A DNA stretch of 64,000 nucleotides, taken from Acinetobacter colistiniresistens (lineage in GTDB: Bacteria > Pseudomonadota > Gammaproteobacteria > Pseudomonadales > Moraxellaceae). The stretch covers positions 28,617-92,616 of the forward strand of contig NZ_KE340378.1 in NCBI RefSeq assembly GCF_000413935.1, given 5' to 3'. This document shows, piece after piece, positions 39,352-46,216 of the stretch. The notes beneath the pieces were generated by a model, which saw nothing but the letters and a program-made list of their open reading frames with translations, did not search any database and had not been told where the DNA came from. Position 1 is the first letter of the stretch. Each line of letters starts with the position of its first letter. Made by a program: the position numbers and the translations under genes.

Positions 39352-40002
39352 ATGAATATTTTAATTGTAGACGACCATCCACTCTTTAGACATGCTTTGA
39401 TTCAAGCGGTTCGTTATAGTTTGCCACAAGCGCAGATCCAGGAAACGGCCGATGTTGATGAGTTCTATGCGCGTTTAGAACATGGTGCAGAGCCTGATCT
39501 GGTCTTACTGGATTTGAACCTTCCGGGCGCATCAGGTTTTTCTGCTTTGGTTTATGTGCGCGCGCAATATCCTGCGATTCCAATTATTATTGTTTCAGCC
39601 CACGAAGAAGTTTCGATTATTCAACGTGCCATTGCACACGGTGCCATGGGTTATATTCCAAAGTCTTCACATCCAAGTCATATTGGTGAAGCGATTAAAC
39701 ATGTATTAGAGGGAGAGATTTGGTTACCGCCGAATTTACCAAGTCATGCCAGCTTTGATCCTCGTGCAGCAGATGAAACCGCTTTGGCGGAACGTTTACA
39801 ATCGCTGACTCCACAGCAGTTCCGTGTATTGATGATGGTGGCAGAAGGCCTACTGAATAAGCAAATTGCTTATGAACTAGAGGTATCTGAGGCAACCATT
39901 AAAGCGCATGTAACTGCAATCTTCCGTAAATTGGGCGTACAGAACCGTACTCAGGCGGTTTTGGCGATCAGTGCATTGAATATTGAAGATAAGAAGATGT
40001 AA
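39352..40002 (+). CDS. NarL/LuxR-family response regulator
   Basis: A 216-residue two-component regulator. The receiver has the acidic pair Asp7-Asp8, phospho-acceptor Asp54 (VLLDLNLPG), Ser82 and Lys103. The C-terminal LuxR HTH runs from LTPQQFRVLMMVAEGLLNKQ through VSEATIKAHVTAIFRKLGV. No histidine kinase is adjacent. This type resembles the CrbR/AgmR-like regulators that activate acs in Pseudomonas and Vibrio; acs lies about 3.4 kb away. That functional link is inference. A bidirectional terminator follows. Confidence 0.88.
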   Translation: MNILIVDDHPLFRHALIQAVRYSLPQAQIQETADVDEFYARLEHGAEPDLVLLDLNLPGASGFSALVYVRAQYPAIPIIIVSAHEEVSIIQRAIAHGAMGYIPKSSHPSHIGEAIKHVLEGEIWLPPNLPSHASFDPRAADETALAERLQSLTPQQFRVLMMVAEGLLNKQIAYELEVSEATIKAHVTAIFRKLGVQNRTQAVLAISALNIEDKKM

Positions 40003-40052
40003 TACTTTCAAATGAGTATCTGAATCTCACAGTTTATTGAGATTCAGAGAAT

Positions 40053-40082
40053 AAAAAACCAGTTCATCAGAACTGGTTTTTT
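40053..40082. terminator. Bidirectional terminator between response regulator and porin
   Basis: AAAACCAGTTC at 40055-40065 and GAACTGGTTTT at 40070-40080, loop ATCA, flanked by A- and T-runs. A second 9-bp hairpin (TGAATCTCA / TGAGATTCA, 40021-40046) precedes it on the response-regulator side. Confidence 0.9.
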
Positions 40083-40124
40083 ATTATGAATTAAGTCTTC
40101 TCAAATGAGAATCTTAACTCAATA

Positions 40125-41021
40125 TTAGAAACGGAACTTCGCGTTTAAGCCAACAGTTTGCGTATCTACGTTTGCATGTACTGCATTCGCATTTACGTAG
40201 CTAGCACCTACAGCTACAGCTGGAGTAATGAAGTAGTTTACGTTCGCACCCCAAGCAGATTTGATTGGAGAGAAGTTGTCGTTAGCTGGGTTTTTGCTGA
40301 AGTTTGCTTCAGCATAAGAAGCACCAACGCTTAACTGAGGTGTTACATAAAGATCAGTTTTTAAACCGTAAGCTTGGTTTTCGCCGTATACAAGGCCAGT
40401 TTCAAAACCTACAGCCATATTTGTACCGTCGATGTTACCTACGTATTTAGTACGTGCAGTTACAACGTCTTGTTTGTCACCAATTGTTGCTGCATCAGCT
40501 ACAGCGCTGAATACGCCATTTTCAAGAACTTTGTTTGCATCTAAAGCAATTTGGTCAGCAACACGAGCATAACCTACAGCAACCAAGAAGTTAGGTACAA
40601 CCATAGCACCAAGTTCTACAGAGTAGCGGTCGCCATTGTCTTTAAAGTTTTCAACTTTAGTTTGAGAGTGGTTATATGCAGCACTTACATAAGCAGGTAC
40701 ATATGGAGTTGGAAGGTAAGCTTCACCTTTCACACCAAATGAGTTGTTCTTAATAGTTTGTACTTCATCACCGCTTAATTTTGCATAGCTATAAGCAGCA
40801 GAAACATTAGAAGCTTGGTTTAAGAATGCAGCTTCAGCTAAAGGACCTTTAGAAGCATCTACATTTTTGAAGTAGTAAGTACCTTTAGCAGCACCAGTAT
40901 AGTCTTGATCATTTAAAGCTTTTGCTTCAATGAATTCAGACTGACCTTGAACTTCGTATTGGTATGCATGAGCGCCGGTCATGGCTAAAACTAGAGCAGT
41001 GGCTAAACCGAGTTTTTTCAT
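40125..41021 (-). CDS. Omp33-36 family outer-membrane porin
   Basis: A 298-residue outer-membrane protein with signal peptide KKLGLATALVLAMTGAHA and mature start YQYEVQGQSEF, closely matching what I recall of A. baumannii Omp33-36 (Omp34). Shared landmarks are TYYFKNVDASKGPLAEAAFL, GEAYLPTPYVPAYVSAAY, and a C-terminal NAKFRF ending in Phe. Omp33-36 is a water-channel and cytotoxic porin whose loss is associated with carbapenem resistance. The start is ATG 41021 with GGAA upstream, not the distant in-frame start at 41159 beyond the promoter. It lies close to the OXA enzyme but is separately transcribed. Confidence 0.9.
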   Translation of the reverse strand: MKKLGLATALVLAMTGAHAYQYEVQGQSEFIEAKALNDQDYTGAAKGTYYFKNVDASKGPLAEAAFLNQASNVSAAYSYAKLSGDEVQTIKNNSFGVKGEAYLPTPYVPAYVSAAYNHSQTKVENFKDNGDRYSVELGAMVVPNFLVAVGYARVADQIALDANKVLENGVFSAVADAATIGDKQDVVTARTKYVGNIDGTNMAVGFETGLVYGENQAYGLKTDLYVTPQLSVGASYAEANFSKNPANDNFSPIKSAWGANVNYFITPAVAVGASYVNANAVHANVDTQTVGLNAKFRF

Positions 41022-41065
41022 AATGATTTCCAGCTTTAAAACAATTAAAGAGTAAAGTTGGAGCC

Positions 41066-41093
41066 ATTGTATTGTAACAAAGTATGAAGTCAA
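41066..41093 (-). promoter_or_regulatory. Sigma70-type promoter of the Omp33-36 porin
   Basis: On the minus strand, -35 TTGACT (41088-41093) and -10 TACAAT (41066-41071) each match 5 of 6 consensus positions with a 16-bp spacer. It lies 45 bp upstream of the start codon. The strength agrees with an abundant porin. Confidence 0.7.
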
Positions 41094-41541
41094 TGTAATA
41101 AATTGGGCCGTGGGATCAGTGCGTAAATCTCGACCGAGTTGTGGTTGAAAATTAATCACTTGAAAGTAATCTTGTCAACCAATTATAAAATACATATCTA
41201 ACAAATAGATAAGTTTATTTTTGCACAAGATAATGAATGAAATAATAATGTCACATCGCTCTTTTTTTAATTGGTTTAAACGATAATATTGATCGTTTTT
41301 TTCATTCAATTAATTCTTCTTAATGTCATAATCCACCGGTAGAAAATGTGAGATCAAATTCTATTCTCGCTTTTTTTGCGACAAACTTTACAATTTTATG
41401 ATACTTATTCTCAATTAATATAAACTAAAAATCACGAGAAAATCGGACTTTTAATGATCAATTAACAAAATCGATTGTAACAATAAATCCGATCTATTTA
41501 ATCAACTTTACTTTTTGAGAGCTGATTCACATAATACAAAG

Positions 41542-41655
41542 CAAGGGATATCTAATTTGCATTTAAATATCTCATAACATTTTCTTTTAAGTATTTTGAT
41601 GTTTTTACATCACTGTTTTACTAGCTCGGCTTTCCCCAAGGCTGAGCTTTTTTTT
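41542..41655 (+). ncRNA. Predicted small RNA upstream of the OXA gene
   Basis: In the 696-bp gap between the porin and OXA genes, a plus-strand promoter (TTTACT 41507-41512, 17-bp spacer, CATAAT 41530-41535) is followed about 110 nt later by a clean terminator. The terminator is AGCTCGGC 41623-41630 with GCTGAGCT 41641-41648 and a T7 run. No open reading frame lies between. A GGATAT/ATATCT hairpin and a GATGT/ACATC hairpin precede the terminator, whose loop is TTTCCCCAAG. An orphan promoter plus terminator without a gene indicates an sRNA of roughly 114 nt. Bases 41094-41506 are otherwise AT-rich with nothing I can name. Confidence 0.5.
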
Positions 41656-41717
41656 ATCTGTTTTTTAAAATTGTAGATGAGATAACGCTACAGAATAAGT
41701 CTGTTAAAAGCCTTATA

Positions 41718-41893
41718 GTGGCGAATTTATTCCACTTTTCCTGTTTGATGATCATGTCGAAAAAATTAAAATGCCTAGCGCTTCTTACGCCATTAATTTT
41801 GATCCTTCCATTGACTGCTTGTCAGAGTTCTAGCCAAAAAAAACAGCAAGTCGTGTCATTAAATGAGCAACAGCGGGTGGCGAATTTATTCCA
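41718..41893 (+). repeat. 17-bp exact direct repeat spanning the OXA start and signal peptide
   Basis: GTGGCGAATTTATTCCA occurs at 41718-41734, just before the OXA start, and again inside the gene at 41877-41893 (encoding VANLF). The copies are 159 bp apart, in the same reading frame. Recombination between them would remove the signal peptide and lipobox while keeping a GTG-initiated frame. Confidence 0.85.
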
Positions 41894-42587
41894 GCAGGCG
41901 CAAACAATAGGGGTTTTGGTCATCTATGATGGCAAACAAATTCAAACATACGGCAATGCAACACGCCGTGCAGATCAACGTTTTATCCCAGCCTCAACCT
42001 TTAAAATACTGAATGCACTGATTGGTATACAGCATCATAAAACCACGCCAAATGAAGTCTTTAAATGGGATGGTCAAAAACGTGCCTTTAGCAGTTGGGA
42101 AAAAGATTTAAGTTTAGCTGAAGCTATGCAGGCATCGGCTGTACCTGTCTATCAGGAGCTAGCGCGACGCATTGGTCTAGAACTCATGACCCGTGAGGTG
42201 AAGCGTGTTGGCTATGGCAATAAAAATATTGGAACCCAAGTCGATAATTTTTGGTTGGTCGGGCCTTTGAAAATTACACCTGTAGAAGAAGTTCGATTTG
42301 TCTATGCATTGGCCAAGCAAAAACTACCGTTTGACCAGTCAACTCAACAGCAAGTGAAAGGCATGTTATTGGTGGATGAGCATCAGGGAACCAAGATCTA
42401 TGCCAAGAGCGGTTGGGGCATGGACGTTACCCCGCAGGTTGGATGGTGGACAGGTTGGATTGAACAGCCAAATGGCAAAATCATTGCATTTTCACTGAAT
42501 ATGCAAATGAGCCAACCTGAGCATGCAGATGCACGTAAAGTGATTGTTTATCAAGCATTGCAAGAGCTGGGATTGTTAGCCAATTAA
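41754..42587 (+). CDS. Class D beta-lactamase (OXA type), lipoprotein
   Basis: A 277-residue serine beta-lactamase. Active-site motifs are intact: STFK 81-84, SAV 128-130, YGN 154-156 and KSG 218-220, with WWTGW just after. The N-terminus is a lipoprotein signal ending in the lipobox LTAC (Cys23), so it is probably anchored in the periplasm-facing membrane. The sequence is of the Acinetobacter intrinsic OXA type (compare FKWDGQKR, ARRIGLELM, VDNFWLVGPLKITP with OXA-51-like enzymes), but I cannot name the OXA group. No insertion sequence lies upstream, so strong expression is not indicated. The start is ATG 41754 (or 41748); the ribosome site is weak. Carbapenem activity is common in these groups but unproven here. 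Confidence 0.93.
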   Translation: MSKKLKCLALLTPLILILPLTACQSSSQKKQQVVSLNEQQRVANLFQQAQTIGVLVIYDGKQIQTYGNATRRADQRFIPASTFKILNALIGIQHHKTTPNEVFKWDGQKRAFSSWEKDLSLAEAMQASAVPVYQELARRIGLELMTREVKRVGYGNKNIGTQVDNFWLVGPLKITPVEEVRFVYALAKQKLPFDQSTQQQVKGMLLVDEHQGTKIYAKSGWGMDVTPQVGWWTGWIEQPNGKIIAFSLNMQMSQPEHADARKVIVYQALQELGLLAN

Positions 42588-42593
42588 ATATTC

Positions 42594-42699
42594 AAAAAAA
42601 GACCCAACTTTTGGGGAAAGCTGGGTTGAGAAAGGATGTTTAGCTTGGGGAGAGAAACATCCTAGAGGGTTTCGCTTTTAAATTCTCAAATCTTTCTAT
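42594..42699 (-). ncRNA. Predicted small RNA downstream of the OXA gene, with C-rich loops
   Basis: A complete minus-strand transcription unit with no open reading frame. Transcription would start near 42699, run through a 9-bp hairpin (AGGATGTTT / AAACATCCT) with a loop containing CTCTCCCCAAGCT, and end in a terminator (ACCCAgCTTT / AAAGtTGGGT, loop CCCCA) with a T7 tract at 42594-42600. Length is about 106 nt. Both loops carry CCCC, as does the terminator loop of the other predicted sRNA on the far side of the OXA gene. It is convergent with the OXA gene. The remaining bases to 43242 hold nothing I recognise. Confidence 0.6.
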
Positions 42700-42705
42700 G
42701 CTTAA

Positions 42706-42734
42706 ATTATCTGTCTTGAAGGGTGATTTGTAAA
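42706..42734 (-). promoter_or_regulatory. Promoter of the predicted minus-strand sRNA
   Basis: On the minus strand, -35 TTTACA (42729-42734, 5 of 6) and -10 GATAAT (42706-42711, 5 of 6) have the ideal 17-bp spacer. No gene follows except the predicted sRNA. Confidence 0.6.
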
Positions 42735-43242
42735 ATTGATAATTTTTATTTTTTAAATAGGATTTTTCGATTCAAATGCAACTGGTCTAAAAGTTCTAAA
42801 TTTCTTGCAGATGTGCTTGCAGATGAGTGAATGATGGGCTATATGTTGCCACTAAGGGCTTGAATGCGTTTTCACAATTCATTATTAATAAATTGAATAA
42901 GATGAGCGGTATTATGAGTATTAATTCTAAGATCATTTTAGATCAAGTTATTCAGAAAAAAGTGCTCTGATTTTTATCTTGAATTAAATCCTTATCCAAT
43001 TTTTAAAATATTTATTATAGAAATATAAATAGTTTAGATGATTTAAATTAAATAAAAATCATTCTCAAATTTAATCCTGAGTAATAATTTAGCGCTTGAA
43101 ACAGCGATTAAATAAAATCAGTCTTGATGACTGTAACCAAAAACCTCGGTTTAAGCGTGGTAGTGTGATTTATAATTCAGGTAAAATTGAGTTCTGTTTA
43201 AAAATCCATTGAGATCGTTTTTGAAAAGTGCAAGGTGTGTGA

Positions 43243-44964
43243 ATGGGGCGTAAATTAAAAAGCTCAAAATTACGTTCTGAGCAGATTAGCCGTCGTCTTT
43301 TCTTTTGTATGATTGCCATTATCTTTTCAATTTTTTATCTCTCTCTTCCTTTAATTATCAATAGCTATCAAGAATATATAAAATCTGAGCAAACCCTGAC
43401 GGAAATTACCAGTCTTCGAGCGCTGGTCAAAACAGCGAATAAGATTTCCAGAGAGCGGGCACCTTCAAATAAAGTGATGTCAAGCCAAGCAGATGTCTTA
43501 TTGAAGAATCAAAAAGAATTAGAAGGATACCGTAACGGGGTTGATGCGCAAATTGATGACACGATTGAGGTGTTAAAACAAAATGGGTTTAAGTTGATTG
43601 CGCATGAGTTGGAAACGGACTTAAAAGTTAAGTTAGCTACAGCACGTCATATTGTCGATGTATATGCCAATACCCCACAGAATGAGCGCACGTCAAAACA
43701 ATATGATCATGCTATTTTATCGATGTTCAGTGTTTGGGATGAAAGTCGTGAGTTTTTAACTTGGTTGTTGGTGCGTTCAAATAGCAAGAACAGCAGCATG
43801 TCGAATTACTTTACCTCAATCCTGATACTGACCGATATGCGCGACCAAGCAGGACGAATTGCCTCGAATATTATGGCGCCGGTGACTTTTGATGAAAAAA
43901 TTCCAGATGAAAACCGAGCAAGAGCATTACAAACCCAACATCAAGCGGTTTATCTTTGGGAGTTAATTGATACCATTCAGCCTGAACAATCGAAAACGCC
44001 AGAATATGTAAGTTTATATCGACGTGTGAAAACGGAGTTTTTAGATCGGGGATTACCGATTATTGCGCGTTTGCTCGATGAAAGTAAAAACAATAAAGCA
44101 TACTTTCTCTCGGGGACTGAACTGACTGAACGGATGGTGGGGAAATTTACCCCAGTCATGGATCTACAAAATTATATTCTTGATTACAGTATTGCTGTAG
44201 CCGTTGAGCAGAATAAGTTAGCGAAGCGACAGTTTATTTTTACCCTGTGTATTTCAAGCCTATCTTTGCTGATTGCAATTTTCACTATGATTTATGCCAA
44301 GAGAAGAGTATTCAGTCCTTTGATTCATGCCCGTAATATGATCTTGCGTCTCTCGGGGACTTCGGATGTGCTTCCTGTAAATAAAAATAATAAGGAAGAG
44401 TTTTTCTCGCTATTTGAAGCGATTGATAAATTAAAAGGCATGCTAAAGCAGCGTGATACGATGGAGTTGCAACTGAAGAAAATTGCAAATACGGATGTGT
44501 TAACAGGCGTTGCTAACCGTTTGGCTCTGGATGAATATATTCAAATGCTTGAATCCAAGCCTGAGTCATTGTCACAGACCTGTGTGATTGCCATTGATAT
44601 TGATAATTTTAAGTTCGTGAATGACCAGTATGGACATATTGTGGGGGATCAGGTGATTAGCATGATTGCCGATCAGCTGAAACATAATGTGCGGGCGTCG
44701 GATTTAATCGTGCGTTATGGTGGTGATGAGTTTTTGGTGGTCATTGAAAATATCCAAATGGGTGCGGCAAGCGTCGTGGCTGAGAGTATTCGCTCGGCAA
44801 TTTTAAAAGAGCGGATTATGGTTTTGAATGGGGCTGAGTCGATTCAGGTTTCGGTCAGTATTGGCGTTGCGATAGGGGCGCAGAGTTGGCTAGAACTGTT
44901 AGAAAAAGCGGATCAATCGTTATTAAAAGCGAAGTCGAAAGGGAAGAATGCCGTACAGTTTTGA
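43243..44964 (+). CDS. Membrane diguanylate cyclase with periplasmic sensor region
   Basis: A 573-residue c-di-GMP synthase. One membrane helix near residues 18-38, a periplasmic region of about 290 residues, and a second helix near 328-348 precede a cytoplasmic linker and a GGDEF domain. The active site is canonical (RYGGDEF, near residue 495), and the inhibitory I-site RxxD is present five residues upstream (RASD). It should therefore be active and product-inhibited. AAGGTG lies upstream of the ATG. It stands alone. The ligand of the sensor region is unknown; a biofilm or surface role is expected from the family. Confidence 0.92.
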   Translation: MGRKLKSSKLRSEQISRRLFFCMIAIIFSIFYLSLPLIINSYQEYIKSEQTLTEITSLRALVKTANKISRERAPSNKVMSSQADVLLKNQKELEGYRNGVDAQIDDTIEVLKQNGFKLIAHELETDLKVKLATARHIVDVYANTPQNERTSKQYDHAILSMFSVWDESREFLTWLLVRSNSKNSSMSNYFTSILILTDMRDQAGRIASNIMAPVTFDEKIPDENRARALQTQHQAVYLWELIDTIQPEQSKTPEYVSLYRRVKTEFLDRGLPIIARLLDESKNNKAYFLSGTELTERMVGKFTPVMDLQNYILDYSIAVAVEQNKLAKRQFIFTLCISSLSLLIAIFTMIYAKRRVFSPLIHARNMILRLSGTSDVLPVNKNNKEEFFSLFEAIDKLKGMLKQRDTMELQLKKIANTDVLTGVANRLALDEYIQMLESKPESLSQTCVIAIDIDNFKFVNDQYGHIVGDQVISMIADQLKHNVRASDLIVRYGGDEFLVVIENIQMGAASVVAESIRSAILKERIMVLNGAESIQVSVSIGVAIGAQSWLELLEKADQSLLKAKSKGKNAVQF

Positions 44965-45011
44965 TCTTCGCCCTTCGCTTATTTGCGCTAACTTCAAGTT
45001 ATTCTTTTTTA

Positions 45012-45728
45012 TTATGCTTGTGAAAAGCCAAAGTCCGACTCTCGATAACACAGGTAAGTCATGAGCAAGATGGGCACAATGATACAGATAAAAGAAAACA
45101 GGATATATGCGAGGGCGCCTAGCAATGCACCGAAGGCAAAGGAAAGCACACTCGGTAAAATCTTTGAAATATTCTGCCGAGCTGAATCCTTGGTTTCGCT
45201 GGATGAGGTGGTTGAACCATACGCGATGACGGTATCAATGGTCAGTTGAGCAATGTTGCCAGTCATCAGTGTAGAGGTTGCCATAGATGATAATAAAGTA
45301 CGAATGACAGCATTGCGGATTCCCATGGCAGAAATGCCCAGCATTGCCGTAATAATTGCACCCGTGTCCACTAAGCTCTCAAATGGACTGAAAAAAATAC
45401 CAGCCAGCATGAACAGGGTGAGCAAGAGCGTCTCAGTAATCAAAAAAGCCAGAAGAATATTCGGATATCTCTGTTTCCAGCGTTGTTCACACCAAGCCGT
45501 GATGCCGATGGTTAGGATAAAACTGCCCAAAAATAAGGCCCATACTCCGAGTCCACCCAGAATGGTTTCTTTACCTGCGGTAACGATATAACCGGTAACA
45601 TGATTGGTGTAAATACCGAATAAGGCAATAAATCCCACAGTATTCACCCATCCTCCAACAAAAGCCAGAATGGATGCTTCATGGTAATGCTGCCAACGTT
45701 CTTTAACTGGAATATAGCGTTTAGGCAT
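45012..45728 (-). CDS. YoaK/DUF1275 family membrane protein
   Basis: A 238-residue protein with about six membrane helices. The family pattern is visible: EASILAFVGGWVNTVGFIALFGIYTNHVTGYI at the N-terminus, a central MGIRNAVIRTLLSSMATSTLMTGNIAQL, and a final long hydrophobic helix. DUF1275 proteins are presumed transporters but have no established substrate. It converges with the diguanylate cyclase and has no operon partner. Confidence 0.85.
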   Translation of the reverse strand: MPKRYIPVKERWQHYHEASILAFVGGWVNTVGFIALFGIYTNHVTGYIVTAGKETILGGLGVWALFLGSFILTIGITAWCEQRWKQRYPNILLAFLITETLLLTLFMLAGIFFSPFESLVDTGAIITAMLGISAMGIRNAVIRTLLSSMATSTLMTGNIAQLTIDTVIAYGSTTSSSETKDSARQNISKILPSVLSFAFGALLGALAYILFSFICIIVPILLMTYLCYRESDFGFSQA

Positions 45729-46216
45729 AAAACAATAAGCTCTGGATGAACAAAGGACTTTATTGAATAAGTTATTCTTTATTTCTGCTTAACTTATCCG
45801 CTTTGCAGTTCCATCGCTGATTGATATTCCTTTAAGCTGTGAACAGGGTAGATCTAAGAAAGAGAGCGTATTTTTCTATGCTGAATAAAACGCTCTATAG
45901 CCATTATATTTAATACAATTATCTTGGTTTGAAAATTGAGCTGTACACTATTTAAACGAAAATATTTAGAATAACTAACATATAGGTAAGGGTTAATGAT
46001 GCTTGGGTCTTTTTATCGTTTTAAGTCTTGTTGATTGTAAAATAGCGGAACAGTACATGGTACTTTAACTGGGCTTGGTGCTAAGCAAGCCTGGATTGAT
46101 ATTGCTGCGGTTAAATAGACTTGATCCGTGAATGAGTGCCTGCCTTAAAAGGATGGGGTAAATTCAAGCTAGAGAGATGGAACCAGCTTAAATTTACCCT
46201 CATATTTGCACAGTAA
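45729..46216. other. 488-bp intergenic region with one large hairpin
   Basis: The only clear structure is the inverted repeat at 46156-46199: GGGTAAATT with AATTTACCC (9 bp), continued by AAGCT/AGCTT, loop about 14 nt. It lies 18 bp past the uvrA stop. Read on the minus strand it is followed only by a short CATCCTTTT tract, so it may act as the uvrA terminator or 3' stabiliser. A 25-codon open stretch at 46041-46118 is not convincing as a gene. The rest holds nothing I can name. Confidence 0.5.

Noticed and set aside
41718..41753. OXA start at GTG 41718
   Set aside because: It would add 12 residues before a standard lipoprotein signal, with no ribosome site; ATG 41754 gives a normal signal peptide.
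46041..46118. 25-codon open stretch reading NSGTVHGTLTGLGAKQAWID and a few more residues, protein-like in look
   Set aside because: No start codon or ribosome site and stops on both sides. It could be a relic of a decayed gene, but there is not enough sequence to support it.
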